Made by a program: the position numbers and the translations under genes
The notes under the pieces: model-generated
The model's database searches: none
What the model was told of the DNA's origin: nothing
The model's input: the letters and a program-made list of their open reading frames with translations, nothing else
DNA from: Candidatus Woesearchaeota archaeon
GTDB lineage: Archaea; Nanobdellota; Nanobdellia; Woesearchaeales; UBA11716
Assembly (NCBI GenBank): GCA_013329175.1
Contig: DUKR01000016.1
Location: forward strand, 1-14,815
Length of the DNA stretch: 14,815 nt
Direction of reading: 5' to 3'
Shown here: positions 1 through 8,006 of the stretch, piece by piece
How the letters are laid out: each line of letters opens with the position of its first letter
How positions within the stretch are numbered: position 1 is the first letter of the stretch

Positions 1-108
1 GTAGGCAAAAGGAGAGAAAACAGTAGCGCCGCTTTTGACAAGGTGGCCGTAGGTAATGCACTTTTTCCTGAATTGACGCCCTTCGCACGCTACAAAGAGG
101 CAGGCAAG

Positions 109-176
109 CAGCGAAACTTGCGTTTCTGGGTACACTCAAGCTTCGCTTTCGCGACCAGCGAGACTAGCGTCTCTGG
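109..176. repeat. Two-copy 21-base hairpin repeat with a compensatory base pair
   Basis: Copy 1 is at 109-129 and copy 2 at 156-176; 18 of 21 bases agree. Each folds into a 5-bp stem with a 4-base loop: GAAAC/GTTTC (113-117 with 122-126) and GAGAC/GTCTC (160-164 with 169-173). Of the three differences, one is in the loop (119 versus 166) and the other two (115/124 versus 162/171) are the two sides of the same stem position, changing A-T to G-C. The copies are offset by 47 bases, not a multiple of three, so protein coding cannot explain the conservation. Copy 2 sits inside the wider GCGACC...GGTCGC inverted repeat (151-193). The role is unknown. Confidence 0.7.
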
Positions 177-293
177 CCATGCGACAGGGTCGCAGGCTTC
201 ATGATGATACTATTACGCGGAGCGAATTGCTTCACCATCCTCCAAGTTCAGTGGCGGCAAACAGGTGAACTGATCGATTGGACCAGACTGGAA

Positions 294-311
294 ACTTCAC
301 AAAGCTGAAGT
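294..311 (-). terminator. Weak hairpin downstream of the dehydrogenase gene
   Basis: ACTTCA (294-299) and TGAAGT (306-311) form a 6-bp stem with a 6-base loop, starting 16 bases past the dehydrogenase stop codon. On the minus strand only two T's follow it, so as a terminator it is weak; the assignment rests on position alone. Confidence 0.3.
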
Positions 312-326
312 AGTACACAGTTTTCC

Positions 327-1157
327 CTATCTCACACCCACCAATATCTTGTCTAGGGCTTTTGCTGGAAGTATCCTCTTCAGCAATGCGAAAAGGTAGG
401 TAGGGAAGGTGACGTAATACCTTGCCTTTGGCTTGGGCGCTTTGAGGGCATGCATCAGCGTCTTTACCACAGCCTCAGGAGGAAGGGTGAATGGCATTGC
501 AGGACCATCTTTTCTCAGCCTTGCAATCATCTTATCATAGGCATTCTTATGGAGGCTCTTCTCCCTGTCAACCCATCTCGTGAAAGCCTTGTAGGCATTC
601 TCCCTGAATCTGGTGAGGATAGGTCCAGGCTCTATAACTGAGGTGTGGATGCCTGTCCCACGCAGTTCCATGCGATAGGCATCGGCTATTGCCTCCATGG
701 CGTGCTTGCTCGCACAATAGGGGCCGGAATAAGGAAAGACGACAAATCCAAGAACTGATGAGTCCCAGATAATCCTGCCATACCCTTGTTTTCGCATGGC
801 AGGGATAATAAGGTTGGTGAGTTCTATTGGGCCGAACAGGTTGGTTTCAAATTGTGCCCGCAATGCATCACGTGGCATGTCCTCAAGAGCTCCTGATACC
901 CCGAATCCTGCATTGTTGAAGAGGGCGTCAAGCTTGCCATGGGTTCTCCTGAGAACTTCGCCGACTGCTTTTTGAATTGAGGCTGCATCGTCTACATTGA
1001 GCCGCAATGCTTCGTGGCCTCTTTCTTTAAGCATGGCAACATCTTCTTTTTTGCGGGCTGTGGCAAAGACGCGGTAGCCTCTTTTCCGGAGGATGTCAGC
1101 TGCACTGAGCCCGATTCCTGAGCTGCAGCCTGTGATAAGGATGGATTTTGGTTTCAT
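327..1157 (-). CDS. Short-chain dehydrogenase/reductase (classical SDR)
   Basis: A 276-residue NAD(P)-dependent oxidoreductase of the classical SDR family, presumably cytosolic. The cofactor-binding motif TGCSSGIG is at residues 9-16, NNAG at 81-84, the structural Asn at 106 (TNLFG), the catalytic Ser near 134 and the Tyr147/Lys151 pair in YCASK. Length and motif spacing are normal, so it should be active. The sequence resembles the 17-beta-hydroxysteroid or retinol dehydrogenase-like group, but family members differ widely in substrate and I do not assign one. It lies downstream of ilvN with a 61-base gap that contains a T-rich run and then an AT-rich TATA-like stretch (about 1187-1196), so it is probably a separate transcription unit, not a branched-chain pathway gene. 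Confidence 0.9.
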   Translation of the reverse strand: MKPKSILITGCSSGIGLSAADILRKRGYRVFATARKKEDVAMLKERGHEALRLNVDDAASIQKAVGEVLRRTHGKLDALFNNAGFGVSGALEDMPRDALRAQFETNLFGPIELTNLIIPAMRKQGYGRIIWDSSVLGFVVFPYSGPYCASKHAMEAIADAYRMELRGTGIHTSVIEPGPILTRFRENAYKAFTRWVDREKSLHKNAYDKMIARLRKDGPAMPFTLPPEAVVKTLMHALKAPKPKARYYVTFPTYLFALLKRILPAKALDKILVGVR

Positions 1158-1201
1158 TTTAGCTAAGAGCTAGAGGAGTGCACCCCCTATTAAAAATGTA
1201 T

Positions 1202-1215
1202 AAGAAAGAAAAAAA
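1202..1215 (-). terminator. Oligo-T terminator after ilvN
   Basis: Directly after the ilvN TAA stop the minus strand carries seven consecutive T's (1215-1209), followed by CTTTCTT. Short T-runs without a strong hairpin are a common archaeal termination signal, so this probably ends the ilvBN transcript before the dehydrogenase gene. It is inferred from base composition and position. Confidence 0.5.
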
Positions 1216-1218
1216 TGA

Positions 1219-1743
1219 TTATTCCTCGCTCTTCTCATCCCTGCGCATTGCAGTCAATCCTGTCCGCGCCATTTCAATGATGCCAAACTGCCTCATCTCA
1301 GTGATGAATGCGTCAATCTTCTCAGGCTTTCCTGAAAGCTCAAGGATGATGCTCCTGCTAGTCTTTGAGTCAACCTTTGAGTGGAGCTTTTTTGCAGCTT
1401 CCACTATCTTCTTTCGTTCATGCACAGTTGCTGCTTTCAGCTTGAGCAGGCACAACTCCCTGATGAGGGAATGCTCGTCAGGAAGGCCAATGATCTTGAT
1501 CACGTCTATGAGCTTCTCAAGCTGCTTGACAAGCTGCTCATAGAGCATGTTGTCGCCGTAGAACGACAGGGTGATCCTTGAGATGCCTTTCCTCTTGGTC
1601 TTGCCGACAGTCACGTTGTCAATGTTGAAGTTGCGCTTCAAGAATAGCCCGGTGATGCGCATGAGAACGCCAGGCTCATCATTGACAATCAAAGCAATGA
1701 TGTGCTTTGTCGGCTCGTTTCTTGCTGGCCGTGTGTCGTACAT
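1219..1743 (-). CDS. ilvN: Acetolactate synthase small (regulatory) subunit
   Basis: A 174-residue regulatory subunit of acetohydroxyacid synthase. The N-terminal ACT domain is visible at about residues 14-85, with the typical start HIIALIVNDEPGVLMRITGL and the NIDNVTVG strand; the C-terminal half (about 95-165) is the second domain usual for IlvN/IlvH. In this family the ACT domains bind valine and adjust the activity of the large subunit. Its ATG follows the TAA stop of ilvB after a single base, which indicates co-transcription and probably translational coupling. The overall length matches the bacterial and archaeal short form. A T-run follows its stop codon. The assignment is firm because both subunits are adjacent. 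Confidence 0.95.
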   Translation of the reverse strand: MYDTRPARNEPTKHIIALIVNDEPGVLMRITGLFLKRNFNIDNVTVGKTKRKGISRITLSFYGDNMLYEQLVKQLEKLIDVIKIIGLPDEHSLIRELCLLKLKAATVHERKKIVEAAKKLHSKVDSKTSRSIILELSGKPEKIDAFITEMRQFGIIEMARTGLTAMRRDEKSEE

Positions 1744-1744
1744 C

Positions 1745-3466
1745 TTACATCACATCCTTCCATGACTGCTTGAAGAGATGCTTTCCTCCAATGATATGCT
1801 GCAGGCCCTTTCCAGGCGGAAGCATGGGGAGGATGTTCTCTTCTTTTTCAACATGGCAGTTGATGATGAAGGTTTCATGCTCCTTTCTGGCAAGCGCCAG
1901 CGCCTCAACATATTCAGATTCCCTTGTTACGGTAACTCCCCTGAGGCTATAGGCCTCAGCCAACTTGACAAAGTCAGGGTTGTAGGTGAATTCAACACCT
2001 GAATAACGCTTCTCCTTGAAGAGCTCAAGCCATTGCCTGACCATGCCAAGATAGCCGTTGTTCATGATGATGGGCGTAGTTTTGATTCCGTACTGCTTTG
2101 CTGTCGCTAATTCCTGAGCTGTCATCTGAAAGCACCCATCGCCATCTATGTCATAAACCTCAGCTTTTGGCGCTGCAAGCTTCACTCCAAGGGAAGCAGG
2201 AAAGCCGTAGCCCATGGTGCCTGCGCCGCCTGATGTTACCCACGTCCTTGGCTCTGTGAGGGTCAAAAAGTGCTCGCCGAACATCTGGTGCTGGCCTACT
2301 CCTGTGACTACTATGTCTTTCCTTTCAATAAATTTCGAGAGCATAGTGACCAGATTTGCCTGGGTCATGCCCTTAATGTCACGCTCCTCAAACGAGTGCG
2401 AAATATCCTTGAGCTCAACTATCTTCTTTCTCCACTCGGAATGCTTGTGGTTGTGCCTGCCAGCAGCCTTGGTGAATGCCACAATGAGCATTTTGAGCGC
2501 TTCACGAGCATCAGCGACGATGCCAATGTCAGCTTGCACGTTCTTGTTGATCTCGCTAGGGTCAACGTCAATGTGGATGACTTTTGCTTCCTGAGCAAAG
2601 AGGCTTAAGTCTCCTGTTATCCTGTCAGAGAACCGCGTTCCGATTGCAATAAGGCAGTCAGTGTTGATGATGGCCCAGTTGGCATGCTCTGTTCCGTGCA
2701 TGCCTGTTACGCCAAGCGACAAGGGGTTTGTCTCAGGGAATGAGCCCTTTGCCATGGTCGTCGTGGATGTTGGAAGAAATGCCATGTTGGCAAATTCCTG
2801 AGCCTCTCTGCTTGCGCCTGAGATGATGACTCCACCGCCAAGAAGCAGGAGCGGGCGCTGGGCATCAAGGAGATACTCAACTGCCTTCTTGATCTTTCTG
2901 ATGTCAGGCTTTGGAGGGGCTTTCAATCCCCTAATTTTGACATCTTTTGGTATCGGCTTAGTGACCTCCATGCTCTGGACGTCTTTTGGAAGGTCAATGT
3001 AGACTGGCCCTGGCCTTCCTGTGACTGAAATCTTGTATGCCTTGATGATAGTTTCCGCTAGCTTATTGGGGTCTCTTACCTGGAAGTTATGCTTGGTTAT
3101 TGGCATGGTGAGGCCTATCATGTCGGTCTCCTGAAAGGCATCCCTTCCTATCAAAGAAAGGGGTACCTGGCCAGCCATCGCAATCATCGGCGTGGAGTCC
3201 ATGTAAGCATCCATGATACCTGTGAGAAGGTTGGTTCCGCCTGGACCTGAGGTGCCTACTGCGACAGCTGGTGTCCCGGTGATTCTCGCATAGCCTGCTG
3301 CCATGTGCGTTGCACCCTGCTCGTGCCTGCACAGAAGATTCTGGATGTCATCGGGGTAGTCATAGAGTGAATCATAGAAGGGGATGATTGCGCCACCCGT
3401 TATGCCAAAAACGTGCTTAATGCCTTTCTGGATGAGTGTCTTGACGATTGCTTCACTGCCTTTCAT
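1745..3466 (-). CDS. ilvB: Acetolactate synthase large (catalytic) subunit
   Basis: A 573-residue thiamine-diphosphate enzyme that condenses pyruvate with pyruvate or 2-oxobutyrate, the first common step to valine, leucine and isoleucine. Seen in order: the N-terminal TPP domain with catalytic Glu49 (CRHEQGATHMAAGYAR), the conserved GTSGPGGTNLLTGI stretch, a central FAD-type domain and the C-terminal TPP domain with SGGAGTMGYGFPASLG and the Mg/TPP motif GDG at 442-444 pairing with Asn469-Asn470. The frame stays open up to an ATG at 3484, but I choose the second ATG: a TATA-like TTTTAAA is centred about 30 bases before it and only 12 before the first, and family members typically begin close to MKGSEAIVKTL. 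No ilvC, ilvD or leu gene is in the window. Confidence 0.95.
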   Translation of the reverse strand: MKGSEAIVKTLIQKGIKHVFGITGGAIIPFYDSLYDYPDDIQNLLCRHEQGATHMAAGYARITGTPAVAVGTSGPGGTNLLTGIMDAYMDSTPMIAMAGQVPLSLIGRDAFQETDMIGLTMPITKHNFQVRDPNKLAETIIKAYKISVTGRPGPVYIDLPKDVQSMEVTKPIPKDVKIRGLKAPPKPDIRKIKKAVEYLLDAQRPLLLLGGGVIISGASREAQEFANMAFLPTSTTTMAKGSFPETNPLSLGVTGMHGTEHANWAIINTDCLIAIGTRFSDRITGDLSLFAQEAKVIHIDVDPSEINKNVQADIGIVADAREALKMLIVAFTKAAGRHNHKHSEWRKKIVELKDISHSFEERDIKGMTQANLVTMLSKFIERKDIVVTGVGQHQMFGEHFLTLTEPRTWVTSGGAGTMGYGFPASLGVKLAAPKAEVYDIDGDGCFQMTAQELATAKQYGIKTTPIIMNNGYLGMVRQWLELFKEKRYSGVEFTYNPDFVKLAEAYSLRGVTVTRESEYVEALALARKEHETFIINCHVEKEENILPMLPPGKGLQHIIGGKHLFKQSWKDVM

Positions 3467-3492
3467 GGTATTGCATGCCTCCATCTGTTGTG

Positions 3493-3506
3493 TTTAAAAG
3501 CTTTTA
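3493..3506 (-). promoter_or_regulatory. ilvB promoter: TATA box with overlapping 12-bp palindrome
   Basis: On the minus strand TTTTAAA (3499-3493) lies about 30 bases before the chosen ilvB ATG, with an A-rich BRE-like stretch just upstream. The perfect palindrome TAAAAGCTTTTA (3495-3506) covers both elements, so a dimeric regulator binding there would block TBP/TFB; this is inference, and the palindrome may be a by-product of the AT-rich boxes. The core AAAAnnTTTTAAACA recurs at the subtilase promoter. Confidence 0.55.
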
Positions 3507-3588
3507 GGAAAAAGGAAAAATGACTAACGGTATGGCCGATGTCCTTCGAACCCTTATCGAAAAAAGGGTCCAGGCTTAAAGCACCACC

Positions 3589-3709
3589 TGGACTGACCCC
3601 CTGTTTTCGACAGCAAGATAAGCTACTCCCTTTTCGTTTTTTACATCATTTCGAACTCTTTTGGCGGCACATGGCCGATTGAGGAATGCAGCCGCTTGTA
3701 GAATGGACA
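3589..3709 (-). mobile_element. Right-end remnant of an IS3-family insertion sequence
   Basis: Two IS3-family hallmarks sit together. The minus strand encodes the typical last residues of an IS3-type transposase (3641-3709), and 28 bases past its stop the plus strand reads TGGACTGACCCCC, continuing to TTTTCGACA at 3612, which has the look of an IS3-family terminal inverted repeat (TG end, GACCCC block, GACA). The rest of the element is missing: the remnant starts only 18 bases after the subtilase stop codon. This is the scar of an element that lost its left part by deletion. The outer tip forms a 7-bp inverted repeat with the flank (3568-3574 with 3587-3593). Confidence 0.75.
3641..3709 (-). 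pseudogene. IS3-family transposase, C-terminal fragment
   Basis: Read on the minus strand, this fragment gives 22 residues ending in TAA, including FYKRLHSSIGHVPPKEFE. This is the conserved C-terminal signature of IS3-family integrase-core (rve) transposases, commonly seen as YNxxRxHSSLGYxxPxEF. No catalytic DDE residue and no start codon remain, so it is not functional. It is in frame with the upstream subtilase but separated from it by a TGA. Confidence 0.75.
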
Positions 3710-3727
3710 ATTCCTTTTTCTCTTCCC

Positions 3728-6700
3728 TCATACTATCCCTTTATCATATCCTGAGTCTTTGCCCCGTTTCTTCCTCACCGCATGGGTTTGGGTTTCATGC
3801 CTATTCGCTTCATGTTCTCTGGTGTCATGCCCTCTCACTTCATTGACCCTGGCGTCATGCGCCTTGGGTTCATGCAACCTGCTTTTGTGCATCCCTTTAG
3901 CATTTTGCAGGTTAATGACTCCATTTGGTGTGTGTTTTTTCTCACGGGTAAGCAGGAATGCTGCGATGCCTCCTGCAAGCACAAAGGCGGCTATGATGAT
4001 CATGCCTAAAGCAATATTTGTTCCCTTCTTTGCGATGGGCTTTGGCTGTTCCTGAACAATGATCTGCTCCTTTGCCGTTTCATTTCCCAAAGATGCCGTT
4101 GTTGCGTTGATGGACTCCACCTTGCGCTCTTCCTTCTTCCCGGTTATGGCAAAGTAGGAGAAGCCAGAGGATTCCGCCGAGTAGCGGGCATTGCCGCTTT
4201 GTTCGTCCCTAAAGGTGGTGTCAAGGGGGAGCCACTCCTTTCCGACAAGGCGCTGTAAGGTAATGCTCTGCCTTTCGATATCATTATCCACTATCCACTC
4301 CAGGCTGACTGCAAACTCCATCACGACATCAGCAACCCCTGATTCGCTGAAGGTATGCTCAATGCTGAGGTACTGGTAGACATCGTCTTTTGGATGTATG
4401 GTTATTTCCTCGCTAGCGGTGCCTAAGCCAAAGACGCGGAAGTTGACGCTCCGATAGTCCTGCGTTGCGGTGAATGCAATCCCTGTGAAGGCAATGCCTT
4501 TCTTGGCAATTGAAAGCGTCTCCCGCCCGCCGCTTGAGAGGGAGGTGATAAATTTTGCGTAGCTTGCTTCTGAGGGGGCTGCTGCTGCAGCTCCGCCTCC
4601 TCCACCTCCGCCTCCTCCGCCGCCGGAAGATGATGATGATGAAGAGCTGCTCTCAATAGTTACTGTGAATGTTGTGGAATTCTGCTGGGTCATCACATTG
4701 CCATGGGTGTCGTTACAGAGGGCATAGTAGGTGTAGGAAGCAGAGGGCAATGAGATTGAGGCAGTGTGGGACAGCCCCTGGCTGTTAGTAGCATATTCGC
4801 TTGCGCTTCCGATAGCACTGTAGTTTGCGCTGGAACTTGTTGTGTATCTGCAGGTTGCGTTCTCATTTGTTGTTGCCGTGAGCGTCACTGAGCCTGAAGT
4901 CAGGGTGCCTGATGGGCCCATTGCCGTTATCCTTGGAGGGACGGTGTCGTTTGCCTGCTGGATTCCTGAGTGGGCAAGGCCATGAACAGAGAATCTGCCA
5001 TTCTCAGTTACGCAGGTGTATCCAGACAGGGAGCCAGGGCAGGAGATGAACGTTTCGTCAGCAGCTGAGCAGTTGGCTGTCATCTGGCCAAAGGATGCTA
5101 TCTCTTCGTCTTTTATGCAGATGCCCTGCGCAAATGTTGTGTTGTCTACATAGAGTGTTTTTGTGCCCCCTCCAAGGGAGACTCCTTTCAGAAGCGTCCT
5201 CCCCATGCCCGAATTGTTGATAAGGAAAGTGAGGTTGCCGAAATCAAGCTTTGAGGAGTTTGAAAAGATAAAGGAAAAGTTGGCGTACTGCGTCGAGCCA
5301 TTCCTGATGATGACAGGATAGGTAGCGTTGAACACCTGGGAGAGATTGGTTGTCCCGTTGATGGTGACATTGAGGGCTGCATCAACTGTTGTGTTGATGC
5401 TTGAGGCGTTTCCCGCTGCAAAATCAATGGCATCGCTAAGGCCGTCGTTATCGTCATCGTCATCTTCTATGTCAATGGTGCCGTCTCCGTCAAGGTCCCG
5501 CTGGTCAATGACTGTCAGGGTGAAGAATATTTTTGTCTCTGCCTCGCCGTCGGTTGCGTTGAGCCAGAGGTCATAGGTTCCTGCGTGGCTTGTGTTGGTC
5601 TTCCACTGCCCTGTTGCGTTGAGGGGGGAGGAGTAGTTGATGGTGAGGCCGTCACTGTCAAGATCAGTAGGGATGATGATGCCCGTTGCGTTGGCATCAA
5701 AGAGGGTTGTCTCGTTGATTGTTGCATTTGCGCTCTGGTAGAGGAGCGGTACGGCATTTGCTATGGTGATGTTTGAACTGTTCACCCAGACGCTCCAGTT
5801 GTAGCCGTCAAATGCCCGTACCGAGAAGGTCCAGTTCTCTCCTTTAGTGGTGTTGCCTTGCGATAACGAGGTAAGGTTAGCCGCAGCAGGGAACAGGATG
5901 GTGTTGTTGAACCATGCAGTCTCGTTCATGGTGATGGTGTCGTCGGTGTCGTTGTCAGCTATGACAAAGGCTGCGGCGAGGGTGCCATTGGTGCGGTTGA
6001 GGGAATCTGAATTAGAGATAGCTGCTGATGATATGGAAGGGGCCCTGTTGGTGTTGTTGACGGTGAGGAGCCACTGCTGCCTGGAGGTGTTGATTGCGTC
6101 TGAAACTATGGCGGTTATGTTGTAGCTGCCAGCCCTTGTGTAGTTGCCGGTGAAGTTGAGCGCTGAGAATCCCGCTGATGTACCTGAGGCTGACTGCACT
6201 AGGGAGCTGTTCTCGTACCAGGTGATGGTGGCCGTGGCGTTGCCGTCAAGGTCATCAAATGTTATGTTGAAGCTCTGGTTGTTGGGTTCTGCTATGCTGA
6301 ATGCAGTGCCTGCTGGTGCAAATGCCGTGATGTTTGGGGCATCATTGAGATTCGCAATTCTTGGCTCAGTCATTCCGATGTTGCCGCCCGTGTCATTCCC
6401 ATAGACAACGTAGGTAAGGTTGTCAGCAGTCAGGGCAAGTTCAATCCCCCAGAGGATTCCTGAGCCATTGAGGGTGGTATTCGTCCCATTGAGCTCTATG
6501 ATGACATCTGTCAGTGTTTCTGAACTTGAGATGTTGACTCGAAGAGGGCTGAGCGTTGGGGTATTGTTTCCAGGAGTTAGCGGGATGTAGGTGAGCACTG
6601 CTGAAATGTTGTCAAGGCTCTGCAATGCTAGATAGACGTCAGTTCGGTTGAAATTCATCCCTGAGTCACTTACCGTTACCCCATTATTTTTCATGGCTGA

Positions 6701-7984
6701 GCGTATCTGCTCTGGTGTCATGGCATAGCCGTGCTGAATCCTGAAGAACTGCTGCAAGAGGGCTGCTTCTCCAGCTATGTGAGGGGTTGCCATGGAGGTG
6801 CCGGATATGCTGTAGAAAGTCCCATCGCCGCAGGATGAGCCGCCAGGGTGTGTAAATCCAGGCAGGCGGCTTGAGCAGATGCTCACTCCAGGAGCCATGA
6901 CATCCAGAATCTCATCCACGTTTGTAAAGCTCGCTACAGCATCGGCATTGTCTGTTGCGCCAACGCTTGTTGCATTGGCAATGCATGCAGGAAAGGCTAT
7001 GCCATTGTTAAAATTTTCATTGCCAGAAGCAACGGCGACGAAGATCCCTGCCTCAACGGCTGCGTCTATTGCTGATTTTGTTGAGGTCAGAGATGAGTTC
7101 GTGTCACAATCTTCCTGATGCTGTACTTGGTCACCTAGGCTCATTGAGATGACAGAGATATTGTAAGTTGCTGCATTAGCCACGCACCAGTCAATTCCTG
7201 AATCCACATCACTAAAGTAGCCTCCACCTCCAGAATCCAATGCCTTAATTGCAACCACACCAGCCCCTGGAGCGACACCCCTGTACGTGTTATTCTGGGA
7301 TACAATGGTTCCAATGACGTGGGTTCCATGGCCGTGGTCATCATCTGCATCGGTGTCAGTGTTGCCTCCATTTGGGCAGCAGCCTATGCAAAAGCATTGC
7401 TGTGCTACTATCCTGTCCTGCAGTGCAGCATGAGTGCCATCAACGCCAGTATCAATGACGCATACGGTCTCACCTGTCCCGTTGATAGCGGAGCTGTTGT
7501 AGGTGAGGTTTGCCACCTTATCAGCCCTGATGAGCGGTACGCTTTCACTCAGGGAAATCCTGACTCTTCCGTCCTTTGCTATTGATGCCACTTCATGGCT
7601 TTTTTCAAGGATATCCAGCTCCTTTTGGGTGATGTCAGCTGCAAAGCCGTTAATGACTGCATACACCCTTCGCAGCTGAAAGTCACCCTGTGCCTTGACA
7701 TTTGCCGCCTGGATTTTAGGCACCGCTCCACCTCCCAGCCTGTCAATGACCTTCTGCTGCTGGGAAGCAACCATTGCTTTGCGCTTTTCGAGAGCATCCT
7801 GAATGAGTGATGGCCTATGTGCAACGCCTGCTTTTGCAGGAGCAGACTCATCTTTCAGCATCACTATGACAGAAACCTTATCCTGCTCTTTAAGGGCATC
7901 AGCAACAGAAGGGTCTACCTCCATAGCAGAGGCTGTTCCAGTGAGTAAGAGAATAAAAACTAACAGCCAAATACCTTTACCCAT
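3728..7984 (-). CDS. Secreted, membrane-anchored subtilisin-like serine protease (S8)
   Basis: A 1418-residue exported protease. A signal peptide (about 1-20) precedes an I9-type propeptide region (about 35-145) and an S8 catalytic domain with Asp178 (VIDTG), His219 (HGTH), oxyanion Asn322 (ASGN) and Ser397 (GTSMATPHIAG). A cysteine cluster (CFCIGCC, about 197-203) and further Cys residues suggest disulfides. Then come Asn/Thr-rich beta-sandwich repeats dense in N-glycosylation sequons, a thrombospondin type 3-like acidic Ca-binding patch (about 830-854), a Ser-Gly-Ala linker (1112-1136), a PGF-pre-PGF-like domain (about 1141-1282), one membrane segment (about 1322-1346) and a cytoplasmic His-rich repeat tail (1366-1405). 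The frame allows a start 16 codons earlier, but a TATA box 26 bases before 7984 and the clean signal peptide favour this Met, as a leaderless transcript. The substrate is unknown. Confidence 0.92.
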   Translation of the reverse strand: MGKGIWLLVFILLLTGTASAMEVDPSVADALKEQDKVSVIVMLKDESAPAKAGVAHRPSLIQDALEKRKAMVASQQQKVIDRLGGGAVPKIQAANVKAQGDFQLRRVYAVINGFAADITQKELDILEKSHEVASIAKDGRVRISLSESVPLIRADKVANLTYNSSAINGTGETVCVIDTGVDGTHAALQDRIVAQQCFCIGCCPNGGNTDTDADDDHGHGTHVIGTIVSQNNTYRGVAPGAGVVAIKALDSGGGGYFSDVDSGIDWCVANAATYNISVISMSLGDQVQHQEDCDTNSSLTSTKSAIDAAVEAGIFVAVASGNENFNNGIAFPACIANATSVGATDNADAVASFTNVDEILDVMAPGVSICSSRLPGFTHPGGSSCGDGTFYSISGTSMATPHIAGEAALLQQFFRIQHGYAMTPEQIRSAMKNNGVTVSDSGMNFNRTDVYLALQSLDNISAVLTYIPLTPGNNTPTLSPLRVNISSSETLTDVIIELNGTNTTLNGSGILWGIELALTADNLTYVVYGNDTGGNIGMTEPRIANLNDAPNITAFAPAGTAFSIAEPNNQSFNITFDDLDGNATATITWYENSSLVQSASGTSAGFSALNFTGNYTRAGSYNITAIVSDAINTSRQQWLLTVNNTNRAPSISSAAISNSDSLNRTNGTLAAAFVIADNDTDDTITMNETAWFNNTILFPAAANLTSLSQGNTTKGENWTFSVRAFDGYNWSVWVNSSNITIANAVPLLYQSANATINETTLFDANATGIIIPTDLDSDGLTINYSSPLNATGQWKTNTSHAGTYDLWLNATDGEAETKIFFTLTVIDQRDLDGDGTIDIEDDDDDNDGLSDAIDFAAGNASSINTTVDAALNVTINGTTNLSQVFNATYPVIIRNGSTQYANFSFIFSNSSKLDFGNLTFLINNSGMGRTLLKGVSLGGGTKTLYVDNTTFAQGICIKDEEIASFGQMTANCSAADETFISCPGSLSGYTCVTENGRFSVHGLAHSGIQQANDTVPPRITAMGPSGTLTSGSVTLTATTNENATCRYTTSSSANYSAIGSASEYATNSQGLSHTASISLPSASYTYYALCNDTHGNVMTQQNSTTFTVTIESSSSSSSSSGGGGGGGGGGGAAAAAPSEASYAKFITSLSSGGRETLSIAKKGIAFTGIAFTATQDYRSVNFRVFGLGTASEEITIHPKDDVYQYLSIEHTFSESGVADVVMEFAVSLEWIVDNDIERQSITLQRLVGKEWLPLDTTFRDEQSGNARYSAESSGFSYFAITGKKEERKVESINATTASLGNETAKEQIIVQEQPKPIAKKGTNIALGMIIIAAFVLAGGIAAFLLTREKKHTPNGVINLQNAKGMHKSRLHEPKAHDARVNEVRGHDTREHEANRHETQTHAVRKKRGKDSGYDKGIV
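3770..3889 (-). repeat. Eight-copy 15-base repeat coding a His pentapeptide tail
   Basis: Inside the subtilase gene, eight consecutive 15-base units encode the pentads HKSRL, HEPKA, HDARV, NEVRG, HDTRE, HEANR, HETQT and HAVRK. Seven of eight start with His, the second residue is mostly acidic and the fourth usually Arg or Lys. The array lies after the single membrane segment, so it should face the cytoplasm. The DNA copies have diverged but keep the 15-base register, visible as a CATG-rich pattern. Confidence 0.8.
4577..4651 (-). repeat. Low-complexity Ser-Gly-Ala linker in the subtilase gene
   Basis: Nine Ser codons, eleven Gly codons and a run of five Ala codons follow one another (residues 1112-1136). 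This flexible spacer separates the large extracellular region from the membrane-proximal PGF-pre-PGF-like domain. Such runs are prone to length change by slippage, so the exact count may differ between strains or assemblies. Confidence 0.85.
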
Positions 7985-8006
7985 CCAGTCTTCGGGTGCA
8001 CAATTG

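Larger units (their letters stand above)
1..326. other. Intergenic region without a convincing gene; holds hairpin repeats
   Basis: No recognisable gene is seen here on either strand. A plus-strand frame is open from the window edge to a TGA at 202-204, but the residues match no family I know, and the frame runs through two conserved hairpins in different phases, which argues against coding. The region carries the hairpin pair at 109-129 and 156-176, an enclosing inverted repeat (GCGACC at 151-156, GGTCGC at 188-193), a further small hairpin (181-193) and one near the dehydrogenase stop (294-311). It may be the edge of a structured RNA, a mobile-element end or a decayed gene; the sequence does not decide. 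Confidence 0.5.

Noticed and set aside
1..204. Open plus-strand frame running in from the left edge to a TGA
   Set aside because: No family is recognised, and it crosses two hairpin copies conserved in different phases, so coding is not supported; it could still be the tail of a gene cut by the edge.
3478..3482. GGAGG as the ribosome site deciding the ilvB start
   Set aside because: It lies 11 bases before the chosen ATG and upstream of the transcript start predicted from the TATA box, so it is probably not in the mRNA.
3710..3730. Subtilase and IS3 transposase remnant as one fused gene, since they share a frame
   Set aside because: A TGA separates them and the IS part lacks any start; readthrough has no support.
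4191..7810. Many open frames opposite and alongside the subtilase gene
   Set aside because: They are shadows of a long Asn/Thr/Ser-rich gene with biased codons; none shows a domain or promoter.
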